From contig JAVYIN010000005.1 in assembly GCA_035968315.1 (NCBI GenBank), positions 930,001-994,000 on the forward strand: a stretch of DNA of 64,000 nt. The letters are read 5' to 3'. This document shows positions 15,150-23,576 of this stretch, one piece after another (the stretch's first letter is position 1; each line of letters opens with the position of its first letter). Below the pieces are notes generated by a model. It saw only the letters and a program-made list of their open reading frames with translations, was not told the DNA's origin and searched no databases. Source of the DNA: Nitrospira sp. (GTDB lineage: Bacteria > Nitrospirota > Nitrospiria > Nitrospirales > Nitrospiraceae). The position numbers and the translations under genes are program-made.

Positions 15150-16373
15150 ATGTCTTTTCCCGCTCAAGTCTTTCGAATATTGATTGCTTCCCCATCCGAC
15201 GTGGAGGAAGAACGCGAGATTGCTGTCAAGACCATTCAGGAGTGGAACGATTTGAATTCCTCTGAGCGTCAGCTCGTTTTGCTACCACTAAGATGGGAAA
15301 CGCACTCGGCGCCAGAGTATGGGCGGCGCCCTCAAGAAGTGATCAACCGCCAAGTTGTAGATCACTGTGATTTACTGGTAGGAATTTTTTGGACTCGAGT
15401 AGGCAGTCCAACAGGAATCGCGGATAGCGGAACGCTCGAAGAGATCGAACGAGTAGCAAACCAGGGAAAGCCCGTGATGCTTTACTTCTCTAAGGTAAAG
15501 CAAGATCCGGAACACATCGATCTTGTACAACTGCAAAAGTTGCGAGACTTCAAACAGAAGACTTTCCCCAAAGGCCTTGTTGAAGCATATGCGAGCCCAA
15601 TTGAATTCCGCGATAAGTTGGCCAAGCAGATCGAAATGCAACTTCGCACGTTGCTGGTAGAGCAAGGACTTGGCCTTAAGGGCGGGCTAAATTCAAAGCC
15701 GGTGACTGACATCTTGTTTGAATTTGCAGACCCTGCTACTGGAGTGAAAGCAGGCTCCAAGGTTACGTTCGAAAGCGATTTGTTAGAGATTTCAGACTTT
15801 GACTCGATACCTGATTACCAAGAACCAAAATTGCAGGATGAGTATAAGTCCGAATCAACAGGGCTCCTATCCATGGCGTGGCTGCATCCGAATAAAGACT
15901 ATTACAGGGAAATGGTTCGACATATCGTTTTTAGCAAGTATTATCGGCCGGTTCGTTTTTGGCTGAAAAATATTGGAGCGGTTGGTGCTCGAGATGTATA
16001 CGTGGATGTCCGCATAGTCTCTGATGGAGGTGAAGTAATTCTGTCCTCCATTTCAAAAGCAAAGCTCTCGCCTCCCAGTAAATCTGGCAGCGGTGTGATA
16101 TGGACAGGGGGTGTTGAGCAGCGAGAGGATGAGCCCGAAATGCAGGGCAACAAATGGAGGACACACCTAGAATTGAGGGCGTTGCAGCCTCAAAGAGAGG
16201 TCAGTCTGAATCCTAGCTTTGTGATTGGCGCAAAAGCCAACTGCGTGGTAACGATAACGGCATCGATTTATGCCGACACCTTGCCCGAGCCACTTGTCCA
16301 TCAGCTTGAAATAGATTGGAAAGTTAACAGAACATCGGTTAAAGCAGACCAGTTGCTCAGCGACTTGCGGTGA
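15150..16373 (+). CDS. DUF4062-domain protein, possible immunity/defence effector
   Basis: 407 residues from the ATG at 15150 (MSFPAQVFRILIASPSDV). The N-terminal DUF4062 domain (about 5-110) shows 'FRILIASPSDVEEEREIA', ETHSAPEYGRRPQEVINRQ, HCDLLVGIFWTRVGSPTG and SGTLEEIERV, a flavodoxin/TIR-like fold seen in NTPase-linked and other signalling proteins. The rest (about 190-407) has beta-rich stretches such as 'YRPVRFWLKNIGAVGARDV' with no family recognised. Local GC is lower than in neighbouring genes, and it sits between a toxin-antitoxin pair and IS debris, so horizontal acquisition is likely. An antiphage role is inference from context. Confidence 0.65.
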   Translation: MSFPAQVFRILIASPSDVEEEREIAVKTIQEWNDLNSSERQLVLLPLRWETHSAPEYGRRPQEVINRQVVDHCDLLVGIFWTRVGSPTGIADSGTLEEIERVANQGKPVMLYFSKVKQDPEHIDLVQLQKLRDFKQKTFPKGLVEAYASPIEFRDKLAKQIEMQLRTLLVEQGLGLKGGLNSKPVTDILFEFADPATGVKAGSKVTFESDLLEISDFDSIPDYQEPKLQDEYKSESTGLLSMAWLHPNKDYYREMVRHIVFSKYYRPVRFWLKNIGAVGARDVYVDVRIVSDGGEVILSSISKAKLSPPSKSGSGVIWTGGVEQREDEPEMQGNKWRTHLELRALQPQREVSLNPSFVIGAKANCVVTITASIYADTLPEPLVHQLEIDWKVNRTSVKADQLLSDLR

Positions 16374-16870
16374 TAGTTAGTTGCCAGTATTTACAGCTAT
16401 ATTGGTTGGCCGCCGCACCACAGCAAGGGGCCATGGAGCCGCTGACGGTTGTAGAAGCCTGTAGTGCTTCCCTGAAATCAAGCTGCCTGGGTTGATTCAG
16501 GGGGAGCGCTACAAGAGAACCGTCGTCACCTGAGGCCTCGCCCCACGAGCCCCGTGAGGGTGCACGAGGTGTCTTGCCCTCCTGACCGGAGCCTTCGAGA
16601 TGGGCGACCCTTTTATTTTCGTCTGGCCTTCGCTTGGTGACATACCGTCCACGCTCCTCCCCAAAGTGGTCTTTGTTCGACTTGCGAAAGTGGTTTATTA
16701 TAATTAGGATTGATAACTTGCATAGCGCTAAAGAAAGAGCTGAGCACACTGAGTGCAGGTTTAGCGAGGCTCGTCGCCGAAAACTATACCAGCAAGACTT
16801 TCCCCTGATCCTTCGATATTGATTTGGTTCATTTTTGAGTTTGCCAACTATCTCAAGAAAGGTTCTGCTT
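16374..16870. other. Intergenic region with a promoter-like site
   Basis: About 500 bases without a convincing gene. A tataat-like box lies at 16695-16703 (tttattataatt), with ttcgac about 16 bases upstream, which could drive the truncated hydrolase gene. A minus-strand frame spans the area but has no recognisable features. Confidence 0.4.
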
Positions 16871-17125
16871 ATGAGACAAAGCATTGAGAAAAAACCTTGT
16901 CGTAGTGCATGGGGCTCGCCCCTAACTCGGCCCCTCATGCTTGGGATTGTCATGGTCGCAACCGTTTCTTGCTCCTCGGTTCCGCCGAGTGTCCTTTTAC
17001 CTAATGAGTCTTGGGATTCGCAAATTACCAGTCCATCAACAGCCTGCACTCCATCGAATGAAAAGAACCGTTTAATTGTGTTTGTTCACGGAGTCCTAGG
17101 TGATGCAGCGTCAACATGGCGCTCA
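16871..17125 (+). pseudogene. 5' fragment of a lipase/alpha-beta hydrolase gene, cut by IS3 debris
   Basis: About 85 codons. The N-terminus is basic then hydrophobic (PLMLGIVMVATVSCSS), likely a signal peptide, perhaps a lipoprotein. It then reaches 'RLIVFVHGVLGDAASTWR', the first strand and oxyanion-loop HG motif of an alpha/beta hydrolase. Homology stops here because sequence of an IS3-type end (ccggaaattcggac) begins. Nucleophile and His are therefore lost. AAAGG lies 11 bases before the ATG at 16871. Confidence 0.7.
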
Positions 17126-17217
17126 TAGAGGGGGCTCCGGAAATTCGGACAGTGTGCTAAGTGGTAGCCTGGCTTCACCCACCCTGCTGAGGGGTGGCCG
17201 ACGAAAGGAGCGAGGCG

Positions 17218-17475
17218 ATGAAGCGAACACGACGGAATCACGGGGCCACGTTTAAGGCGCAGGTGGCGTTGGCGGCGGTCAAAGGCGACAAGACGCTGGC
17301 CGAATTGGCTGAGCAATTCAGCGTCCATCCCACCCAGATCACCGAATGGAAGCAGCAGTTGCTGGCGCGGGCGGCGGACGTGTTTGGCGGGGCGCCCCCG
17401 CCAGCCGACACGCCGGATCTCAAGACGCTGCATGCGAAGATCGGCCAACTGGCGCTGGAGAATGTTTTTTTAGCC
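17218..17475 (+). pseudogene. IS3-family transposase OrfA, 3'-truncated
   Basis: The frame begins MKRTRRNHGATFKAQVALAA and continues 'KTLAELAEQFSVHPTQITEW', an HTH of the IS3 OrfA (Tnp_1 type), then a leucine-zipper-like 'LHAKIGQLALEN'. After VFLAG the expected sequence is lost and replaced by unrelated codons. A ribosome site (AAAGGAG) precedes it. Confidence 0.85.
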
Positions 17476-17636
17476 GGAAAGAAAAAGGTGTCAGGAACCA
17501 TTTCCAGGTCTTGCCATCCGACACGCCCAGCAGACGTCATGCCCTCCGGCCGCCTCTCCACGCGGAATCCAAGACAGGGATGCGCGGAAGAAGTAGCGGG
17601 GTCGGGTTGAGGTGCCTCGGGTTTATGGCCGCCAGG

Positions 17637-17800
17637 TTACGGGGCACCGATCCATCGTTTGAACTCCATCGGCCTGTGATAACCCAGACTCTGATGCAGC
17701 CGCCCGTGATGCTCCAATGCATTCTACAGGCTGTTGAAGAAGCTCTCCACCACTGCATTGTCGTAACAGTTCCCTTTGCGCTCATGCTCGGCCTCGGGCC
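17637..17800 (-). pseudogene. IS3-family transposase OrfB, C-terminal fragment with an internal stop
   Basis: Read on the minus strand: RKGNCYDNAVVESFFNSL, an in-frame TAG, then 'NALEHHGRLHQSLGYHRP' and FKRWIGAP. This is the end of the DDE integrase core (catalytic Glu in VVESFF) plus the usual YHRP tail of IS3 transposases. It has no 5' part. Confidence 0.85.
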
Positions 17801-17871
17801 GAGAGCCGTTACTTGTCGTTGACCAGCCAGAAGACTCTATTAGAATCCTCGGTCCGAGTGGCTGAACATAT

Positions 17872-17911
17872 GGGGATCGGCGAGAGCATTTGATATGCCC
17901 TCACCGATCCC
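17872..17911 (-). terminator. Long hairpin downstream of the PKD-repeat gene
   Basis: ggggatcggcgagagcat pairs with 'atgccctcaccgatccc' across a short loop, with a few mismatches. It lies 30 bases past the stop of the minus-strand PKD gene and before the IS debris, so it may end that transcript; there is no clear T-tract. Confidence 0.45.
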
Positions 17912-17940
17912 GGGACGGACCTTCGTAGACGAGGCGTCGT

Positions 17941-19944
17941 CTATCGACTCATCCGCTTTTGCCCGCCTTTCTGCACGGCAGGGGCTCCGCCGTTCACGCC
18001 ACAGTTCGTCGGCGCCCCTGCGACGGGTGTCATCTCACTGGACAACCCATTCGCCGTGGCTTGGACGGCGCATGGCACAAACGGCATGGGGGTAATAAAG
18101 GCCCGGAAGCGCCCCGTATCCCCCGCTAACACCGTCGTGAGCAACGTGCCACTGTCCGCATCGAGGATCTGAACGGTCGCATTCTTCGGCGCCCGTCCGA
18201 CCACCGTGAGTTTGCCCGTGCTCGCAGTCCACTTGGCCCGTTGGATATAGACGCCTGAGGCCTGTGGAATCGTGCTGGTTTTGATCATGACCGTATCCGG
18301 CATGCTGGATACTGTTCCATCGTTGACGATGAGCTGGGCGATATATTCGCCGCTCAGATCTGCCGTAAACGTCGGCCGCATGGCGCCGGGATTGGACAGC
18401 ACCGCGGTGCTGCCGATCGGTTTCGTCGTCAAGGCCCACAGGAATGTCAGCGGATTCCCGTCGGCATCTCTGGACAGGCTGCCATCCAAGGTCACCACCA
18501 TCCCCGTTTGCACGGTTTGATCTGGGCCGGCATTGGCGACTGGCGCCGTGTTGCCTCCCAGCGTCGTAATGGTGACCGTATCCGGCGCGCTGTTGACCAT
18601 GCCATCATTGACGGTCAACTGGACCACGTACTGTCCGGCCACATCGGCGATGACACTCGCCATCATGGTCGTCGCGTTCGACAGAGTCGCCCTGCTCCCT
18701 GTCGGCTTGACGGTCAGGGCCCACTGATAGCGCAGCACATTGCCGTCAGCGTCTGCGGAGGCGCTCCCATCCAATTGAACCGTTGACCCGGCAGGGACCG
18801 TCTGATCCGGACCGGCATTGGCGACCGGTGCCAGATTCACGGCGGTCGTGGTGATCGTCACAGTATCGGGTAAGCTATTGACCATGCCATCATTGACGAT
18901 CAACTGGGCCACGTATTGGCCAGCTCTGTCAGCGACGAATGTCGGCTTTGCGGCCGTCGGGTTCGAGAAGGTCGCGGTGCTTCCCGTCGGCACGGAGACG
19001 AACATCCAGTCGTAGGTCAAGGGATTGCCATCCACATCGGTTGACCCACTCCCGTCCAAAGTGATCGTTGAGCCAACCGTGGCCGCCTGATCAGGGCCGG
19101 CGTTGGCCACCGGTGCCGTGTTAGTCGTGGTGATCGTCACGGTCGCTGGAGCGCTATTCACCGTTCCATCGTTCACAATGAGCCGCACCAGATAGTCCCC
19201 CGCTTTATCCGCCACGAAGGTCGGCTTGACGGTGGCGGGCCCCATCAGCGTTGCGGCACTTCCGGTTGGCACGGAGACAAATGCCCACTGGTAGGTGAGT
19301 GAATTGCCATCTGCATCCGTCGATCCACTGCCATCGAGCGTTACGGTGGCTCCCATTCTGGCCGTCTGATTCGGCCCCGCATTGGCCACCGGTGCCGTAT
19401 TGGACGTGCTGATCGTCACGGTTGCCGGCAGGCTGTTCACAAGCCCGTCATTGACGATGAGCTGGACGACATATTGTCCAGCCATGCCAGCCAGAAACGT
19501 CGGCTTGGCTGTAGTCGGGTTGGCAAGCGTAGCGCCACTGCCTGCCGGCTGGGATACAAACGACCACTGGTACGTCAGAGGATTGCCATCGACGTCGCTG
19601 GATCCCGTGCCGTTTAGCGTGACCGTCGTGCCAAGCGCGACCGTTTGATTCGGACCCGCATTGGCGATTGGCGCGGTGTTCTTGACCGGACACATCGCAG
19701 CTGAAGGTGCGAACCCATTATTTTTAAACAAGGTCCCCGTACTGTTTAAGGCTGGAGGCACTCCGTTGACATGGCAGAGCGCGCAGCTTTGATCGGCGTA
19801 CGGGGTCGTGCCGTTGTACGACTGGCAAAACGTATCAGTTTGTGAGCCGAACAACCCCAGTGCATGGCTGGGCGTCGCATCAACCGCGATCAAACCCTTG
19901 GCCACCAGGAGGACCAAGAGGAAACGGAACAGCGGGTGTTTCAT
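17941..19944 (-). CDS. Secreted PKD-repeat protein with one CxxCH motif
   Basis: 667 residues from the ATG at 19944, which has AAGGAG 6 bases upstream; the frame continues upstream but as an unlikely leader. Signal peptide: HPLFRFLLVLLVAKGLIAV, cleaved after SHA. Next comes SCALCHVNG (one CxxCH, possible c-type heme site, about residue 50). Five PKD/Ig-like repeats of about 95 residues each begin with N(T/L)AP(I/V)ANAGP(N/D)Q. A C-terminal domain follows ('VYIQRAKWTASTGKLTVVG') with a Cys pair. PKD arrays are extracellular adhesive or spacer modules. The gene is monocistronic. Confidence 0.85.
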   Translation of the reverse strand: MKHPLFRFLLVLLVAKGLIAVDATPSHALGLFGSQTDTFCQSYNGTTPYADQSCALCHVNGVPPALNSTGTLFKNNGFAPSAAMCPVKNTAPIANAGPNQTVALGTTVTLNGTGSSDVDGNPLTYQWSFVSQPAGSGATLANPTTAKPTFLAGMAGQYVVQLIVNDGLVNSLPATVTISTSNTAPVANAGPNQTARMGATVTLDGSGSTDADGNSLTYQWAFVSVPTGSAATLMGPATVKPTFVADKAGDYLVRLIVNDGTVNSAPATVTITTTNTAPVANAGPDQAATVGSTITLDGSGSTDVDGNPLTYDWMFVSVPTGSTATFSNPTAAKPTFVADRAGQYVAQLIVNDGMVNSLPDTVTITTTAVNLAPVANAGPDQTVPAGSTVQLDGSASADADGNVLRYQWALTVKPTGSRATLSNATTMMASVIADVAGQYVVQLTVNDGMVNSAPDTVTITTLGGNTAPVANAGPDQTVQTGMVVTLDGSLSRDADGNPLTFLWALTTKPIGSTAVLSNPGAMRPTFTADLSGEYIAQLIVNDGTVSSMPDTVMIKTSTIPQASGVYIQRAKWTASTGKLTVVGRAPKNATVQILDADSGTLLTTVLAGDTGRFRAFITPMPFVPCAVQATANGLSSEMTPVAGAPTNCGVNGGAPAVQKGGQKRMSR

Positions 19945-20552
19945 GACTTGCTCCTTCATCAAGACCAGCATTTCCTTCGCATGCGCGGCCGCGCGGCAAA
20001 AGAAACCGATCCTTGTCGTGAATAGAAAACACTGGGCCCAACACGACTGGACTAGAGCAAGGCCGGTGCCAATAGGCATCCCCTGATATTTCCTGCAGAT
20101 CAGCCACTATTTACAAAATTTGTCGCACGCAGGATTGTCCGAGCAGCATGACAAACCATACATGTCTGGGAAACATATCCCAAACTCATCGACATAGATC
20201 GACGTGATTTTCAATCTCACGGCACACGCCTGACGACTGTACAGATAGTCGGACGAACAGAGAGGGGCTTGGTTTGAGAAACTATTTCCCGGAGACACGG
20301 AATAACGTTGCACAAGAATCGCACAATCAGGGTCTTCTCATCCGCCATTTCACGGCGCGTGGCGGTCTTCTGAGGTGCTCTTCATCGCGTGCCGCGCATC
20401 TCGCCGGTTTCAATTTCCCATTGCCATCGGCCATACGCCACCAGATTGCCCCCCGACTCACAAGCCCATAGACCACGCTAATCCTGCACAGTAGAATATT
20501 CCCGTTCAGTGCCTCCGTGTTTGTACCGCCATGATATCGATGGGTGGTCATC
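19945..20552. other. Intergenic region between divergent genes
   Basis: About 600 bases between the PKD gene and the flavoprotein gene. Short frames occur on both strands but none has a ribosome site or recognisable sequence. It must contain the promoters of both genes; no strong consensus box stands out. Confidence 0.4.
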
Positions 20553-21887
20553 ATGCGTGCACTCCTCCTCAACGGAGCGATCGGTCCTGATTCGCGCCTT
20601 TCACGATGCGAAACCTACCTAGTGCGCGCACTCAAAGAGCGCGGCGCACAGGTCGATGTGCGGCGGATGCTCGAGATCTCCGTAGCCTGGTGCCAGGGCT
20701 GCTTTGAGTGCTGGGTCCATACGCCCGGTCTCTGCAAGATCGACGATGCCGGCCGCAGTATTGCCGAGTCCTTCGCGCAGAGCGATATCGTGATCTATCT
20801 CACCCCGGTGACGTTCGGCGGGTATTCGTCCGAACTCAAGAAGGCGCTGGACCGGATTCTCGGCGTCCTCCTCCCCTTCTTCACACGGATCGACGGCGAG
20901 GTGCATCACCCGCAGCGATACGCACACCGCCTGACGATCGGCGTCGTGGCCACATTCGACCGCCCAGATGCTGAAGCCGAGGTCACACTGCGCACACTCG
21001 TGGCCCGAAATGCGATCAACTTTGCGGCCCAGCCGCACGCGGTCGCGGTCCTTGAAGGGCCTCCCGATGAGAGGCGTGAATTGGCCGTCTGCACGGCACT
21101 CCTCGACCAGATGACGACGCCACCATCCGTGAAAACACCCGCGCACATTGACGATGTGGATCACCTTCTCCCGGCATTGCCCTGCGCAGGGGACACCGCA
21201 GCCCCTCCACAACACGCGTTGCTGCTGGTGGGGAGCGCCAAGCCGCGCGGCACCAGCACCTCGGAAACGCTGGGGCGCGAGATGCTGGCGCGCCTCGAGG
21301 CCCGCGGCATCGCCACCACCACGCGGTGGGGCCAGCACGATGCTCACTCGGCGCATGGGCTTGCCGCGCTCACCGCTGACACGCGCGCGCACGACCTGCT
21401 GCTTATCGCGACGCCCCTGTACATCGACTCGCTGCCATCGCTTGTTACCCGATCGCTTGAAGCCATTGCCGCCGATCGACGGTCTCTCACCTCGCCGCCG
21501 CCGCTCACCGTCGCACTGCTCGTCAACTGTGGCTTCCCCGAAGCACGGCATTGTTCCGTGGCAGCGGCCATTTCTGCGCTCTTTGCTCGTGAAACCGGCG
21601 CGCGCTGGGCTGGGGCGTTGCAACTCGGTGGCGGCGGGACCATCAGCGGGCGCTCGCTGAACGAAGCTGGACAGGTGGTCCACCATCTATCCGCCGCACT
21701 CGACGAGGCTTGTGCACGACTCGCTGAGGGGCGTGCCATCCCGCCTGACGCCATGGCAGCCTTCCGAAAGCCTCTCATGCCCACGACGCTCTACATGGCT
21801 GCTGGCAATGCCGGATGGCTCTGGACGGCTGCGCACGAGGGAACGCTCACGAAGCTGTGGCAGCGCCCGTATACCGAAACACATTAG
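20553..21887 (+). CDS. Two-domain NAD(P)H-dependent FMN reductase/iron-sulfur flavoprotein-like protein
   Basis: About 444 residues; start at ATG 20553 (MRALLLNGAIGPDS), with a GTG at 20544 also possible. The first flavodoxin-like domain (1-190) has 'WCQGCFECWVHTPGLCKIDD', the Cys-rich loop of iron-sulfur flavoproteins (CxxCxxC...C), and YLTPVTFGGYSSELKKALD. A second related domain begins near residue 225 (HALLLVGSAKPRGTSTSETL) and keeps LLIATPLYIDSLPSLVTRSLE but lacks the cysteines. It may be a fused homodimer-like pair that binds FMN in one or both halves. Redox role; partner unknown. Confidence 0.78.
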   Translation: MRALLLNGAIGPDSRLSRCETYLVRALKERGAQVDVRRMLEISVAWCQGCFECWVHTPGLCKIDDAGRSIAESFAQSDIVIYLTPVTFGGYSSELKKALDRILGVLLPFFTRIDGEVHHPQRYAHRLTIGVVATFDRPDAEAEVTLRTLVARNAINFAAQPHAVAVLEGPPDERRELAVCTALLDQMTTPPSVKTPAHIDDVDHLLPALPCAGDTAAPPQHALLLVGSAKPRGTSTSETLGREMLARLEARGIATTTRWGQHDAHSAHGLAALTADTRAHDLLLIATPLYIDSLPSLVTRSLEAIAADRRSLTSPPPLTVALLVNCGFPEARHCSVAAAISALFARETGARWAGALQLGGGGTISGRSLNEAGQVVHHLSAALDEACARLAEGRAIPPDAMAAFRKPLMPTTLYMAAGNAGWLWTAAHEGTLTKLWQRPYTETH

Positions 21888-22047
21888 CCTGCACAGATGA
21901 AACAAACGGAGGGCCGAGGATTATCGGAACCGCTTCACAGACAAGCCTCAACTCGAAATTCTGATTTACTTTGGTGCTCGCCCTTGCCGGACAGGAAAAA
22001 GGACAGCGCACTCTTATCCGGCGCTATCGGGAGGGTGTCATAACCAG

Positions 22048-23145
22048 CTAGGCCGCCGGGCAGGACGCGGCCTGGGCCATCGGCCCCAATCTCCGGCAAA
22101 TGGCCAATCCTTGCTCGGCATACTGCCTGGCTATGGTGTTATAGAATACGGTTTTTCGCTCACCCTCTCCCCGATTCGCCGCCTTGAGGTAGGACCGCAT
22201 CGCAACATCGTAAACCTGTGCCATGCTGCCTTGAATGGCGGCCTGGCGGGCCAGGCGCTTGCTGACCATAGCGGAGACATCCGAGCGCGCAATCAAGGAC
22301 AGCAGCGCCTCGGCCCGATGGTGGCTCGTGTGGCGGGCCAGCACGGCCTGACGTCCGCACGCGGCAATCGCCTCCCGCTCCGAGGGATGGTTCTCATAAT
22401 AGCGGGCAATCTCCACGATCTGCTCCACATTGCCTTTCTCATACACGGCACAGTGCACACGGTCCTGGAACAGCTCCTCGAACCCGTTCCCCACCCGCTC
22501 GGTCACCAGCATCGCGCCGCAGGCCATGGCCTGGAATGTCCGAAAATTCACGTCGCCGGCGACCGATTGATTCAACACCATCTGCGCCTGATTGAAAATC
22601 TCCACATAGGCGCCGGTGCGCACGTCGATCGGATACCGGGCCTGCAGCCGCTGCATTAACTCCACCCGGTCTGGATTCCAGGCCGGATTCAATGTCCCCA
22701 CGAACACCAGCGGCGCCGTCCGCGCCCTGTTGAGATCACGGTCATGAGCCGCATGGCAAAAGAGCGGCATCCACGACACGGTTTGCCGGTCAGGCTCCAG
22801 CGCATAGAGCGGCGCCCATTCCTTCTGTGCCACAAAGACAAAGTCCCACACCGCGGAATAATGCCGGTGCCAGTCATGATGGATGTGTGAATCGACGGCA
22901 TACCAGGCAAGGGGAATCGAGAGCGCTTCCAATCCCAGAATCTTGGGAAAACCGCTGTGGTCACCCATGACGATCACGTCGGGCCGCCAATCCGCCGGCA
23001 AGGCCGCCAGGAGATTCTTGGCCTCCACCAGGAATGGTGACAGCACCACATCGGCGCCCGGATCGGTTGAGGCCCACTTGACCTCATGCCCCATCTCCCG
23101 GAAGGCTCCCCCAAAATAACAATTGCCGAGTTGAAGAATCTTCAT
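22048..23145 (-). CDS. CgeB-like glycosyltransferase
   Basis: 365 residues from the ATG at 23145 (MKILQLGNCYFGGAFREMGH); the frame upstream to 23211 is less likely. N-terminal Rossmann half with 'DVIVMGDHSGFPKILGLE', 'LAWYAVDSHIHHDWHRHY'; C-terminal half with LVFVGTLNPAWNPDRVELM, 'VAGDVNFRTFQAMACGAML' and FQDRVHCAVY, the donor-binding pattern of GT4/CgeB-type transferases. A short helical tail of about 60 residues follows. Probably adds sugar to a cell-surface or spore-coat-like acceptor; acceptor unknown. It stands alone. Confidence 0.8.
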   Translation of the reverse strand: MKILQLGNCYFGGAFREMGHEVKWASTDPGADVVLSPFLVEAKNLLAALPADWRPDVIVMGDHSGFPKILGLEALSIPLAWYAVDSHIHHDWHRHYSAVWDFVFVAQKEWAPLYALEPDRQTVSWMPLFCHAAHDRDLNRARTAPLVFVGTLNPAWNPDRVELMQRLQARYPIDVRTGAYVEIFNQAQMVLNQSVAGDVNFRTFQAMACGAMLVTERVGNGFEELFQDRVHCAVYEKGNVEQIVEIARYYENHPSEREAIAACGRQAVLARHTSHHRAEALLSLIARSDVSAMVSKRLARQAAIQGSMAQVYDVAMRSYLKAANRGEGERKTVFYNTIARQYAEQGLAICRRLGPMAQAASCPAA

Positions 23146-23576
23146 CGTCAATCCCGCCACGGTGGCCAGCCCGGAGCCGACCCCTACCTCTCGTCGTTCC
23201 TTCTTCGGCACCTATCCATAGAGACTTGAGCGAAACGAGGAGCAACCCACTCCAATGAATACACACCAACCGTCTGAAAACTGAACACGTGGCTCAACGG
23301 TGATTTCAAACAGCCCCAGATTCTGCGATTTTGCCCGCCCCCTCAGGTCCTGTAATCCTCTATTCCCCGGCACGGGGCGATCCGGCGCCCCTGCTCCGAG
23401 CGTTGCCAACATTCTCATCCCGCATCGTGTTCTCCACATCACGGCTTCAGACCCCTCCCCCAATCTCCCCGCCTTCAGCCCGCGTCAATGGCATGGGCCG
23501 CTCCGCACCTGTAGAATGACCCCGCGCCTTCGCCAGATCCTCATTGCACCACATACGCTGGACCAGGAGCTCATCT
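23146..23576. other. Intergenic region between divergent glycosyltransferase and MFS genes
   Basis: About 430 bases, with no gene supported. It must hold two divergent promoters. aggag at 23565-23569 is the ribosome site of the MFS gene. Confidence 0.4.

Larger units (their letters stand above)
17126..17800. mobile_element. Scrambled IS3-family remnants
   Basis: The left end, gctccggaaattcggacag, looks like an IS3-family terminus and is followed by an orfA on the plus strand. About 160 bases later the end of an orfB lies on the minus strand. The two are in opposite orientations, so this is nested or rearranged debris, not one intact element. A REP-like ggtgtcaggaacc (17486-17498) lies between them. 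Confidence 0.75.

Noticed and set aside
16357-17049. 230-codon minus-strand open frame beside the truncated hydrolase
   Set aside because: No motif, no ribosome site and partly antisense to the hydrolase. It could hide a mobile-element remnant but nothing supports a name.
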